From: CAYYNP01 sp964472545
GTDB taxonomy: Bacteria > Planctomycetota > Planctomycetia > Pirellulales > Thermoguttaceae
Direction of reading: 5' to 3'
NCBI GenBank assembly: GCA_964472545.1
Contig: CAYYNP010000006.1
Location: forward strand, 20,647-84,646
Length of the DNA stretch: 64,000 nucleotides
Part shown: one piece after another, positions 1-8,888 of the stretch
How the letters are laid out: each line of letters begins with the position of its first letter
Position numbering within the stretch: position 1 is the stretch's first letter
Notes under the pieces: model-generated
Seen by the model: only the letters and a program-made list of their open reading frames with translations
What the model was told of the DNA's origin: nothing
Databases searched by the model: none
Program-made: the position numbers and the translations under genes

Positions 1-792
1 ATCCTCATTAGCGGGCTGGGACAGCCGCGCGGTTTGGGCCTCGATCTGGCCGGCGGCAAGATGTATTGGGCCGACGCCACCACGCAAATGATCCAGCGGG
101 CGAATCTCGATGGCTCAGACGTGGAGGACCTCGTCACCACCGGTTTCGCTTTCCCGGCCGACCTGGAACTCGATCTGGGAGCCGGCAAGATCTACTGGAC
201 CGACACCGGCCTGGGCGTCATCCGCCGGGCCAATCTCGACGGCAGCCAGGTCGAAGACGTGCGGACGGGCATGCAGCAGCCGTACTATTTCGAGTTGGAT
301 ACCGACGCCGAGAAGATCTACTTCGCCAAGCTCGAGACGGGCAATTCAATCGTCCACCGCATGAACCTCGACGGGACCGGGGCAATCGAAGACCTCGTTA
401 CCGGGCTGGTCAACGTCCGCGACGTGGGGCTCGATCCGGCCGGGGGTATGCTCTATTGGAACGACCGCGACAGCCACAAAGTGCAGCGGCGACCGTTGGA
501 CGGCTCCGGGCCGATCGAGGACCTCTTCACGTTCATTCCCGCCCGGGGCAAGCCGCACGGGCTGGCGCTGGATCTCGACGGCGGCATGGCCTATTGGACC
601 GACACGCGGACCAATTGGATCATGCGCGGCAACCTCGACGGCACCGGCACGCCGCAGGTTCTCTACGACGGCCTGACCAGCCCTTGGGACATCGAGCTGA
701 ATCCGATCCCCGAGCCGTCGACGTGGGGGCTGATTCTCGCCGGACTGCTGGGCATGGTGGCCGTGTGGCGTCAGAAGTCCCGTTGCCGCTGA
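1..792 (+). CDS. PEP-CTERM protein with YWTD-type beta-propeller repeats (5' end outside window)
   Basis: The reading frame is open from the first base, so the N-terminus and signal peptide lie outside the window. Five repeats of about 42 residues are visible, each with a core like KIYWTDTGLGVIRRANLDGS: hydrophobic-YW-D followed by a xxRxxLDGS turn. This is the YWTD pattern of the LDL-receptor class B propeller. The tail has the exosortase sorting signal PEPSTWG, a hydrophobic stretch and a final Arg-rich end (QKSRCR). Inference: a secreted protein anchored or processed by an exosortase/PEP-CTERM system encoded elsewhere. No ligand or enzyme activity can be read from the sequence. Confidence 0.85.
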   Translation: MLISGLGQPRGLGLDLAGGKMYWADATTQMIQRANLDGSDVEDLVTTGFAFPADLELDLGAGKIYWTDTGLGVIRRANLDGSQVEDVRTGMQQPYYFELDTDAEKIYFAKLETGNSIVHRMNLDGTGAIEDLVTGLVNVRDVGLDPAGGMLYWNDRDSHKVQRRPLDGSGPIEDLFTFIPARGKPHGLALDLDGGMAYWTDTRTNWIMRGNLDGTGTPQVLYDGLTSPWDIELNPIPEPSTWGLILAGLLGMVAVWRQKSRCR

Positions 793-875
793 GGGCCGTA
801 TCGGGTATGTAGGGGGCACTCGCTTGGCGCTCCTCGCTGTTGAGCCACGATCGGCACGGCAGCGCGGCCCCGCCC

Positions 876-956
876 GTTTAGCCGTCGCCGGCACGGCGGC
901 GTAAAGCCGGATCACGCTGCACCTACAACGCCGCCGCACCGGCGGCGGCTAAACGA
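876..956. repeat. Inverted repeat, family A copy 1
   Basis: The left arm at 876-902 begins CGTTTAGCCGTCGCCGGCAC and the right arm at 930-956 is its reverse complement with 24 of 27 positions matching. The arms are separated by 27 bases. A second copy of the same arm sequence lies at 10151-10230. It fills the gap between the PEP-CTERM gene and the TPR gene. Confidence 0.8.
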
Positions 957-1016
957 ACGATGGGTGCCGTTACGGAGCGAGCCACCGTTTCGCCCAAAGC
1001 CGTCGGAGGATGCCCC

Positions 1017-2780
1017 ATGGCAACGATTGCCGAAACACTGACCGCCGCCCTGCAGCACCATCAAGCTGGTCGTATGGAAGCGGCCGAGGCGGGTTATCGC
1101 GAGGTGTTGGTGGTCGATCCGCAGCACGCCGACGCCTGGCACCTGCTGGGGTTGTTGGCCCATCAGGCGGGCCAGCACACCACCGCCATCGAACGCATCG
1201 GCCGTGCGGTGGCGGCGTGTCCGGACCAGGCCGCGTTTCACTGCAACCTGGGGCTGGCGCTGAAAGACCAGGGGCAGCCGGAGAAGGCGGCTGCCAGTTT
1301 TCGGAAGGCGATCGAAATCCGGCCGGAATTTGCCGAGGCCCACAACAACCTGGGCAACGCCCAACGAATGCTCGGGCAGATCGACGAGGCCGTGGAGAAC
1401 TACACCCGGGCCCTGCAAATCCGGCCGGACTACGCCCAGGCCCACAACAATCTCGGGGCCGCGCTGCAGCAACAGGGACAGCCGGAAGCGGCCGTGGCCT
1501 CGTTCCATCGGGCGATTCGCATCGATCCGGACTACGCCGAAGCTTACAACAACCTGGGGTTCGCCCTAGCCGAGCAAAAGAAGCCGGAACAGGCCGAGGA
1601 GCGATTCCGCCGGGCGCTTCAGATCGATCCCCAATATGCCGACGCCCATAACAACCTGGGCAACGCTTTGAAAGACCAGGGCCAACTGCCGGAAGCCGAG
1701 GCCGCTTATCGCCGTACGCTCGAGATCGCCCCGGACTACGTCGAGGCGCACAGCAACCTGGGCAGCGCCCTGATGGACCAGGGCCGGCTGGACGAAGCCG
1801 AGGAGGCCTACGTCCAGGCCTTGCGGATCCGGCCGAACCATGCCTCCACCCGGTTGAACCGCTCGTTGGCCTGGCTGGTGGGCGGCGATTTTCGCCGGGG
1901 CTGGCGGGAGTACGAGTGGCGATGGAAGACCCCGGCGTGTCGGCCGCGCGATTTCTCCCAGCCCTTGTGGGACGGCTCCACGTTGACCGGCCGTACCATC
2001 CTGCTGCACGCCGAGCAGGGCTTCGGCGACACGTTACATTTCGTGCGCTACGCGGCCATGGTCAGAAGACACGGTGGCACCGTCTTGCTCGAATGCCAGC
2101 CGCCGCTGTTGCCGATTCTTCAGGGCTGCGAAGGCGTCGACCGGCTGATCGGCCGTGGCGACGACCTGCCGGATTTCGACGTCCACTGCCCGTTGATGAG
2201 CCTGCCGCACGTCTTTGGCACCACGCTCGACGACGTGCCGGCCGACGTGCCTTACCTCGTGGCCGATGAAGAGTTGGTGGCACGATGGAAGACGCGACTT
2301 GACGGCATCGACGGTTTCCGGGTCGGTATCGCCTGGCAAGGCAATCGAAACCACCCGGGCTTCCAGTTCCGCCGCATTCCGCTGGCCGGCTTCGCGCCGC
2401 TGGCCGATGTGCCCGGCGTGCGGCTGGTGAGTCTGCAGAAGGGCGAGGGCGTCGAACAGTTGGACGAGCTGGGCGGCCAATTCGAGGTTGCCCGCTTGGG
2501 AGACGACGTGGACGAGGCCTCCGGAGCGTTCATGGATACGGCGGCCGTGATGAAGAACCTCAATCTGGTCATCACCTCCGACACGGCCGTGGCCCATTTG
2601 GCCGGGGCGCTGCGTGTGCCGGTTTGGCTGGGCATCCACGTTGCCCAAGACTGGCGCTGGCTGCTGGATCGCGACGATACTCCCTGGTATCCTACCATGC
2701 GGCTGTTTCGCCAACAGCGTTTCGGCGAGTGGGGTGAGGTATTCGAGCGAATTCAAGCCGAGTTGCGCATGCTAGTATAA
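1017..2780 (+). CDS. TPR protein with C-terminal glycosyltransferase-9-like domain
   Basis: A 587-residue protein. The ATG at 1017 is chosen because GGAGGA lies at 1005-1010; an upstream in-frame start at 960 falls at the edge of a repeat. Residues about 10-285 are eight or so tetratricopeptide repeats, with the recurring pattern AHNNLGNALKDQGQ...AEAxYRRxLEIxPDY. From about residue 300 the sequence has GWREYEWRW, LLHAEQGFGDTLHFVRY and ITSDTAVAHLAGALRVPVW, the pattern of the heptosyltransferase-like C-terminal part common in bacterial TPR-glycosyltransferase fusions. The likely role is protein or envelope glycosylation, but donor and acceptor are unknown. The TAA stop is formed by the first bases of a family B inverted repeat. 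Confidence 0.85.
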   Translation: MATIAETLTAALQHHQAGRMEAAEAGYREVLVVDPQHADAWHLLGLLAHQAGQHTTAIERIGRAVAACPDQAAFHCNLGLALKDQGQPEKAAASFRKAIEIRPEFAEAHNNLGNAQRMLGQIDEAVENYTRALQIRPDYAQAHNNLGAALQQQGQPEAAVASFHRAIRIDPDYAEAYNNLGFALAEQKKPEQAEERFRRALQIDPQYADAHNNLGNALKDQGQLPEAEAAYRRTLEIAPDYVEAHSNLGSALMDQGRLDEAEEAYVQALRIRPNHASTRLNRSLAWLVGGDFRRGWREYEWRWKTPACRPRDFSQPLWDGSTLTGRTILLHAEQGFGDTLHFVRYAAMVRRHGGTVLLECQPPLLPILQGCEGVDRLIGRGDDLPDFDVHCPLMSLPHVFGTTLDDVPADVPYLVADEELVARWKTRLDGIDGFRVGIAWQGNRNHPGFQFRRIPLAGFAPLADVPGVRLVSLQKGEGVEQLDELGGQFEVARLGDDVDEASGAFMDTAAVMKNLNLVITSDTAVAHLAGALRVPVWLGIHVAQDWRWLLDRDDTPWYPTMRLFRQQRFGEWGEVFERIQAELRMLV

Positions 2781-2886
2781 AGCCGCGACCGGTGGTCGCG
2801 CCCAGGGCCGCCAAAACGCTTGACCACGCGAACTGAAACGACACAAGTCACCGATGCATCGGGCGCGACCGCCGGTCGCGGCTTTA
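2778..2886. repeat. Inverted repeat, family B copy 1
   Basis: The left arm at 2778-2803 starts TAAAGCCGCGACCGGTGGTC and the right arm at 2861-2886 is its reverse complement in 25 of 26 positions. The element fills the entire gap between two genes: its first TAA is the stop codon of the TPR gene and its last A is the A of the mobA ATG. Copy 2 is at 35498-35617. Confidence 0.85.
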
Positions 2887-3536
2887 TGAGCAACACATCG
2901 AACACTGGCGGGATTATCCTCTGCGGCGGACGCAGCCGGCGGATGGGCGTGGCCAAGGCGACACTGATGTTCGGCCCGGAGGTGATGCTCTGCCGGATGG
3001 TCCGGCTGTTGGGCGAGGCGGTCGATCCGATCGTGGTCGTGGCGGCCGCCGATCAGCCGCTGCCCGAGTTGCCCGAGGGTGTGCGGGTAGTACACGATCG
3101 GCGATCAGAACGCGGGCCGCTCGAGGGGCTGGCGGTCGGCCTGCGGGCGATCGAATCGAAGGCCGACGCGGCGTTCGTGGCTGCTTGCGATCTGCCGCTG
3201 CTCAAACCGGCGTTCGTCCGGCGGATGGTCGAGTTGGCGGCCGACGCCGACGTCGCGGTGCCGTACGTTCGAGGGTACGACGAGCCGCTGGCGGCCGTCT
3301 ATCGCACGAATCTGGTTCCGCAGATCGAGGCCATGCTGGCCGAGGACGAGTTGCGTCCGCGACGGCTCTTCGACATCGTCCGCACGCGACGGGTGACCAG
3401 CGACGAACTCTGCGCGGCCGACCCGATCTTGGAAAGCCTGCGGAACATCAACACGCCCACCGATCTTCGATCGGCGCTGATCCGGGCCGGGCTGATGGAA
3501 CCGAGATCGTCGGCGAATCGGGCAGGGGGCGAGTGA
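2886..3536 (+). CDS. mobA: Molybdenum cofactor guanylyltransferase MobA
   Basis: A 216-residue protein. MobA joins GMP from GTP to molybdopterin to give the bis-MGD cofactor of DMSO-reductase-family enzymes. The N-terminal nucleotide-binding loop GGIILCGGRSRRMG with a following Lys (AKA) matches the family signature LAGGxSxRMGxxK, and ACDLPLLKP is the metal-binding DLP motif. Length is normal for MobA. The ATG at 2886 overlaps the end of a family B repeat; an upstream in-frame start at 2820 would translate the repeat and is rejected. The molybdenum formate dehydrogenase genes follow 180 bases downstream, an obvious functional link. Confidence 0.88.
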   Translation: MSNTSNTGGIILCGGRSRRMGVAKATLMFGPEVMLCRMVRLLGEAVDPIVVVAAADQPLPELPEGVRVVHDRRSERGPLEGLAVGLRAIESKADAAFVAACDLPLLKPAFVRRMVELAADADVAVPYVRGYDEPLAAVYRTNLVPQIEAMLAEDELRPRRLFDIVRTRRVTSDELCAADPILESLRNINTPTDLRSALIRAGLMEPRSSANRAGGE

Positions 3537-3572
3537 CCCCGCAGAGTCGTGCCGCGCGGCCGGGTGCTCTAC

Positions 3573-3601
3573 TTGATTGCTTCCGCCAACTCCGAAATAA
3601 T
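3573..3601 (+). promoter_or_regulatory. Sigma-70-like promoter upstream of the formate dehydrogenase genes
   Basis: TTGATT at 3573-3578 and AATAAT at 3596-3601 are separated by exactly 17 bases. They match the TTGACA and TATAAT consensus in four and five of six positions. A start near 3608 would give a leader of about 110 bases before the NuoE-like gene. No experimental support; such matches occur by chance. Confidence 0.45.
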
Positions 3602-3717
3602 TGAGTGGGAGCATCGAATCGGGGCAGCGAAGTCTTCTTGACGTCTTCGCGACAGCCCTGAGGATTTCGTTCGGGGTGGTCAGCCGTCGACCGAAGTGGG
3701 GACGCAGAGGAAATGCC

Positions 3718-4215
3718 ATGCAAAAAGGGTCCATGCCGGAATTGTCCATGACCGAACGACTCGACGCGATCTTTGCCGCCTTCACGGGCGCGGAGAACGA
3801 ATTGATCCCGCTGTTGCAGGCAGTCCAGGCCGAGTTCGGCTACCTGCCCGAAGACGCCATGCTGGCCATCGCGCGGTTCGCCCGGGTGCCGGAGAGCCGG
3901 GTCTTCGGGGTGGCCACGTTTTACGCCCAATTCCGCTTCACGCCCATCGGCCGCAACCACGTGATGGTCTGCCGGGGCACGGCGTGCCACGTGCGTGGGG
4001 CGTCGAAGATCCTCGAGCGAATCGAGAGGCAACTTGCCATCGAAGCGGGTCAGACCACGGCCGACGGGGAGTTCTCGCTGGAGACCGTGGCCTGTATTGG
4101 GGCCTGTGGGCTGGCGCCGTGCCTTACGATCAACCAGCACGTTGCGCCGAAGGTAACCCCCGGCAAAGTAACCAAGTTGCTGCAAACGGCTGGCGGCAAA
4201 GCCGACGATCGTTGA
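3718..4215 (+). CDS. NuoE-like [2Fe-2S] subunit of formate dehydrogenase complex
   Basis: A 165-residue protein of the thioredoxin-like 24-kDa NADH dehydrogenase family. Cys85 and Cys90 (CRGTAC) with Cys126 and Cys130 (CIGAC) are the four [2Fe-2S] ligands, in the usual C-x4-C...C-x3-C arrangement. The N-terminal helical part is present, so the length is full. The ATG at 3718 follows AGAGGAAA. It lies directly before a NuoF-like gene and a formate dehydrogenase catalytic subunit, so it most likely relays electrons between FMN and iron-sulfur clusters in a soluble formate:NAD complex rather than in respiratory complex I, whose other subunits are absent here. Confidence 0.88.
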   Translation: MQKGSMPELSMTERLDAIFAAFTGAENELIPLLQAVQAEFGYLPEDAMLAIARFARVPESRVFGVATFYAQFRFTPIGRNHVMVCRGTACHVRGASKILERIERQLAIEAGQTTADGEFSLETVACIGACGLAPCLTINQHVAPKVTPGKVTKLLQTAGGKADDR

Positions 4216-4293
4216 CCGGCGCTTCGCAACGGCGGACGAAATCGCCCGGCCCCGCCCCCCCACGTCAATGGACAAGCCTAGGAGTAGTTAGAA

Positions 4294-6195
4294 GTGAGCG
4301 TGGTACGCACGAGACTGGACAACGCCGAGGACTTCGAGCAACTCCGCCAGCGAGCCATCGCCGAGCGTGGCGGCAACACGCACTGTGTGCGTGTCTGCCT
4401 GGGCACCGGCTGCGTGGCCAAGGGGGCAGCGAAGGTCTTCGAACAGTTCTGCCGGGAGGCCAAGCAGACCGGTGAGGAGACGCTGGTGGTGGGCGTGAAA
4501 TGCACCGGCTGCCACGGATTCTGCGAAGGCGGCCCGCTGGTCGTCGTCGATCCCGGCGATATCTTCTACCAGGAAGTGAAAGAGAAAGACGTCGCCGAAG
4601 TCTGGCAGGAATCGGTGCTGGCCGGCCGGCCCGTCCAGCGGCTGTTATTCAAGGACGAGCGAACCGGCCAATCCTGCACCACGCCCGGGGAGATCCCCTT
4701 CTACCGCGAACAGCACCGGATTGTGCTGGCCCACAACGGCGTGATCGACCCCACGCGGATCGAGGAGTACGTGGCCGTGGGCGGCTACGCCGGGCTGGCC
4801 AAGGCGCTGGGTAGTATGACACCGGATGAGGTGATCGATGAAGTCGTCCGGTCCGGGCTGCGAGGCCGTGGCGGAGGCGGTTTCCCTACCGGGCGGAAAT
4901 GGCGATTCGCCGCCGATGCTACGGGCCCCACGAAGTACATCGTGGCCAATGCCGACGAGGGCGACCCCGGGGCCTTCATGAATCGTTCCCTGCTGGAGGG
5001 CGACCCCCACGCGCTGCTGGAGGGCATGGCCATCGCCGGATACGCCATTGGAGCGGGCGAGGGCTATATCTACTGCCGGGCGGAGTATCCTCTGGCACTC
5101 GAAAGGCTGCGGATCGCGCTGAAGCAGGCGCAAGAGTATGGACTGCTGGGCGATGACGTCTTGGGCTCGGGCTTCGGCTTCCACATCAAGGTCAAGGAAG
5201 GGGCCGGGGCTTTCGTCTGTGGTGAAGAGACGGCCCTGATCGCCTCGATCGAAGGCCAACGCGGTATGCCGCGGCCTCGGCCGCCGTTTCCGGCCGTCTC
5301 GGGCCTCTGGGGCAAGCCCACGATCATCAACAACGTCGAGACGCTCGGCTGCGTGGCCGGGATCCTGCAAAACGGGGCCGAGTGGTTCGCCCAACACGGC
5401 AGCGAGAAGAGCAAGGGCACCAAGACGTTCGCCCTGGTCGGCGTCGTGAAGCGGACCGGATTGGTCGAGGTTCCGTTGGGAACCACGCTACGCAAGCTGA
5501 TCTTCGACATCGGCGGCGGCACGCTCGGCGACCGGCCGTTCAAGGCGGTACAGACCGGCGGCCCCTCGGGCGGGTGCATCCCCGCCGAACTGCTCGACAC
5601 GCCGGTCGACTACGATTCACTGGGCGCGGTCGGCAGCATCATGGGCTCCGGCGGCCTGGTGGTGATGGACGACACGACCTGCATGGTCGACTTCGCCCGC
5701 TACTTCCTCGACTTTGCGCAGAAGGAATCTTGCGGCGAGTGCGTGCCGTGCCGGCTGGGCACGCGGCAGTTGCTGCGAATCCTCGAAGACATCTGCGCGG
5801 GCAAAGGCCAGCCGGAGGACATCGACCTGCTGGTCGAACTCTGCGAAGGCGTCAAGCAAGGCTCGCTCTGTGGGCTCGGCCAAACCGCTCCCAATCCCGT
5901 GCTGACGACGATCCGCTATTTCCGCGATGAATACGAAGCCCACGTACACCAGAAGCGCTGCCCGGCGCTGGTCTGCAAGGCCCTGATCGACTATCGTATC
6001 GACGCCGAGCGATGCAGCGGGTGTCATCTTTGTGCAAAGAACTGCCCGGTCGACGCCGTCTCCGGCAAGCCGAAGGAAGTCCACGCGATCGACCCGCAGA
6101 AGTGTATCAGGTGCGGCCTCTGCTTCGACTGCTGTCCGAAGAAGTTCCGTGCGGTAGAACGCTTTTCCGAACAACCCGTGGAAGCAACAAGCTGA
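4294..6195 (+). CDS. NuoF-like FMN/iron-sulfur subunit (NAD-binding) of formate dehydrogenase complex
   Basis: A 633-residue diaphorase subunit that exchanges electrons with NAD(H). Domains in order: thioredoxin-like [2Fe-2S] domain with Cys35/Cys40 and Cys70 to Cys77; FMN and NADH site with GRGGGGFPTG near residue 190 and NADEGDPGAF; soluble-ligand-binding region; [4Fe-4S] motif SCGECVPCR near 479; and a C-terminal 2x[4Fe-4S] ferredoxin (CSGCHLCAKNCP near 574, CIRCGLCFDCCP near 604). This architecture is that of HndC/HydB and NAD-dependent formate dehydrogenase beta subunits. The GTG at 4294 is preceded by TAGGAG. The extra ferredoxin domain leaves open electron transfer to free ferredoxin. 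The next gene starts 5 bases downstream. Confidence 0.9.
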   Translation: MSVVRTRLDNAEDFEQLRQRAIAERGGNTHCVRVCLGTGCVAKGAAKVFEQFCREAKQTGEETLVVGVKCTGCHGFCEGGPLVVVDPGDIFYQEVKEKDVAEVWQESVLAGRPVQRLLFKDERTGQSCTTPGEIPFYREQHRIVLAHNGVIDPTRIEEYVAVGGYAGLAKALGSMTPDEVIDEVVRSGLRGRGGGGFPTGRKWRFAADATGPTKYIVANADEGDPGAFMNRSLLEGDPHALLEGMAIAGYAIGAGEGYIYCRAEYPLALERLRIALKQAQEYGLLGDDVLGSGFGFHIKVKEGAGAFVCGEETALIASIEGQRGMPRPRPPFPAVSGLWGKPTIINNVETLGCVAGILQNGAEWFAQHGSEKSKGTKTFALVGVVKRTGLVEVPLGTTLRKLIFDIGGGTLGDRPFKAVQTGGPSGGCIPAELLDTPVDYDSLGAVGSIMGSGGLVVMDDTTCMVDFARYFLDFAQKESCGECVPCRLGTRQLLRILEDICAGKGQPEDIDLLVELCEGVKQGSLCGLGQTAPNPVLTTIRYFRDEYEAHVHQKRCPALVCKALIDYRIDAERCSGCHLCAKNCPVDAVSGKPKEVHAIDPQKCIRCGLCFDCCPKKFRAVERFSEQPVEATS

Positions 6196-6200
6196 CCGAA

Positions 6201-8876
6201 ATGAAAGAGATTACGCTGCATATCGACGGTCAACAGGTCACCGTGGCGGAAGGCACCACGGTGCTGGAGGCGGCCCTGGACGCCGGCATCTATATCCCGA
6301 ACCTGTGCCATCACCCCGATCTGAACCCGGTGGGCGTCTGTCGGCTGTGTATGGTCGAGATCGAAGGCCGGGGGCTGGCGATCGCCTGCAAGACGCCCGT
6401 GGCCGAGGGACTCGTGGTGCAGACCGAGAGTGCCGAGGTCGACAACGTCCGCCGCGTGGCCGTGGAGTTGCTGATCGCCAACCACCCGGAAGACTGCCTC
6501 GCCTGCGGCAAGAACAACGATTGCGAGTTGCAGCGGATCGCCTCCTTCGTGGGAGTCGATCCCGGGCGCGTCAAGCGGCTGCGGCGGCGCGAGGAGACCT
6601 TGCCGGTCGACGGCTCGAATCCCTTTTTCGACTTCGATCCCAACCGCTGTGTGCTCTGCGGCATCTGCGTTCGCACCTGCCACGAACTTCAGGGAGCCGC
6701 GGCGATTGACTACGTCTCGCGCGGATACGACGCCACGGTGGGTACGTTTGCCAACCGCCCCTGGGTCGAGTCGAACTGCGAATCGTGCGGCGAGTGTGTG
6801 GTGCGATGTCCGGTCGGAGCGCTGGCGCCGAAGGGCACGCGGCAGCCGGCCCGCGAAGTGAAGACGATCTGCTCCTATTGCGGCGTCGGCTGCGGGATGC
6901 TGCTGGGCGCCCGCGGCGGTGAAGTGGTCGGCGTCCGAGGCGATCGCGACAACCCGGTCAACCGCGGCGCCCTCTGCGTGAAGGGCCGCTTCGGCTACGG
7001 CTTCGTCAACCATCCCAATCGGCTGACCACGCCGCTGGTGCGTCGCAACGGCAAGCTCGAGCCGTGCACCTGGGACGAGGCGTTGGACCGCGTGGCCGAG
7101 GGCTTCTCGAGCTGCAAGGGCGAGAAGTTCGCAGCCATTGCTTCGGCCAAGTGTACGATCGAAGAGTGCTACGTGCTGCAAAAGTTCACCCGCGCCGTGA
7201 TGGGGACCAATTCCATCGATCACTGCGCCCGATTGTGACATGCCCCTACCGTGGCCGGTCTGGTCACTTCTTTCGGCAGCGGCGCGATGACCAACTCGAT
7301 CGCCGAGATCGAAAAGGCGGCGTGCATCCTGGCCGTGGGCAGCAACACCACCGTGGCCCATCCGGTGATCGGCTACGGGGTGAAACGAGCGGTCCGCCGC
7401 GGTACCAAGCTGATCGTGGCGAACCCCAAAGAGATCGAACTTTGCCGCGTGGCCGACGTATTCCTTCGGCAGAAGCCCGGCACCGACGTGGCGCTGCTGA
7501 TGGGGATGATGCGGGTGATCGTCGAGGCGGGGCTCGCCGATACCGAGTTCATCAAGGCCCGTTGCGAAGATTACGACGCCTTTTGCGAGTCGCTGGACGC
7601 GTTCGATCTCGATTTCGTCGAACGAAACACCGGCGTCGACCGCGAGAAGATCGTCGAGGCGGCCCGGCTCTACGCCGAGAATTCCCCGGCGTCGATTCTC
7701 TACGCCATGGGCATCACCCAGCACACCTACGGCACCGACAACGTGATGGCCGTGGCCAACCTGGCCCTGCTGACCGGCAACATGGGCAAGCCGTCGGCCG
7801 GCGTGAATCCCCTGCGGGGACAGAACAACGTGCAGGGCGCGTGCGACATGGGGGCGTTGCCGAACGTCTACCCTGGCTATCAGAAGGTCGTCGACCCGAA
7901 GGTTCAGGCCAAGTTCGAGGCCGCCTGGGACTGCGAGCTCAGCGACCAAATCGGCCTGACACACACGGTGATCCTCGACGCCGCCTACGACGGCAAGATC
8001 GAGGCCCTGTACCTGGTCGGCGAAAACCCCGTGCTCAGCGAGGCCAACGCCTCGCACGTCGAGGTGGCCCTGCGGCGGACGAAGTTCCTGGTGGTCGAAG
8101 ACATCTTCATGACCGAAACGGCCGAACACGCCGACGTGGTGCTGCCGGCGGTGACCTTCGCCGAGAAGGAAGGCACGTTCACCAACACCGAACGCCGCGT
8201 GCAACGGGTCCGCCAGGCGATCGAGCCGGCCGGCGACTCGAGGACCGATTGGTGGATTACGTGTGAGATTGCCAAGCGGATGGGGGCCAAGGGGTTCGAC
8301 TTCGCGACGCCCGAGCAGATCATGGCGGAAATCGCCTCGGTCACCCCCAGCTACGGCGGCATCACCTACGAGCGGATCGAAGAAGTGGGCCTACAGTGGC
8401 CTTGCCCAACGGCGGAACATCCGGGCACGCCCTTCCTGCACGCCGGGCAGTTTGCCCGCGGCAAAGGACGTTTTGTGCCGCTGAAGCATACCGAGCCGGC
8501 CGAGTTGCCAGACGACGAGTATCCGTTGACGCTGACCACCGACCGCAGCCTGTTCCATTTTCATACCAGTACGATGTCGCGCAAAGTGGCCGGATTGGAG
8601 CAACTCGACGGACGCGAGCTGTTGCGGATCAACCCGGTGGACGCCGACACGTTGGGCATCGCCGACGGCGAAACGGTGCAAGCGGTCTCCCGCCGCGGTC
8701 AGATGACGGTTACGGCCAACGTGACCGACGTCTGTCCGCCGGGCGTCGTCTCGGCCAGCTTCCACTTCACCGAGAGCCGTACCAACGTGCTGACCAACCC
8801 CGCGCTGGACCCGGTGGCCAAGATCCCGGCGACGAAGGTCTGCGCGATCCGGGTCGAGAAGCTCCCGGCCGGTTGA
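6201..8876 (+). CDS. fdhF: Selenocysteine-containing formate dehydrogenase catalytic subunit (in-frame UGA at 7236-7238)
   Basis: An 891-residue molybdopterin enzyme oxidising formate to CO2 (or the reverse). Domains: NuoG-like [2Fe-2S] domain (CHHPDLNPVGVCRLC); His-Cys3 cluster (HPEDCLACGKNNDC); two [4Fe-4S] motifs (CVLCGICVRTC, CESCGECVVRC); FdhF [4Fe-4S] motif CSYCGVGC near residue 224; molybdopterin domains; C-terminal dinucleotide-binding domain. A TGA interrupts the frame at residue 346, yet the frame continues with family-typical sequence: DHCARL-U-HAPTVAGL. That is exactly the active-site selenocysteine position of FdhF-type enzymes. A SECIS-like hairpin follows. An automatic caller would split this gene at 7238 and 7251. 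It needs selA, selB, selC and selD elsewhere in the genome. Confidence 0.93.
7236..7267 (+). promoter_or_regulatory. Selenocysteine UGA codon and bacterial SECIS-like hairpin
   Basis: UGA at 7236-7238 is followed by a stem GUGGCC (7251-7256) pairing with GGUCAC (7262-7267), closing on the loop GGUCU (7257-7261). The GGU lies at nucleotides 22-24 counted from the U of UGA, the same spacing and loop sequence as in the known E. coli fdhF element. This is the mRNA feature read by SelB. Confidence 0.85.
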
Positions 8877-8888
8877 CGCGAGGAGCCC

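Noticed and set aside
3718..6195. Respiratory complex I (nuo) operon
   Set aside because: Only NuoE- and NuoF-like genes are present; they are followed by an FdhF-type catalytic subunit, and no membrane subunits are found.
7236..7238. Frameshift or nonsense mutation splitting formate dehydrogenase into a pseudogene
   Set aside because: The frame continues without any shift, the codon is TGA at the exact selenocysteine site, and a SECIS-like hairpin follows at the correct distance.
6024..8204. 726-residue open frame opposite fdhF
   Set aside because: Antisense shadow typical of GC-rich DNA; the plus strand carries all cofactor motifs.
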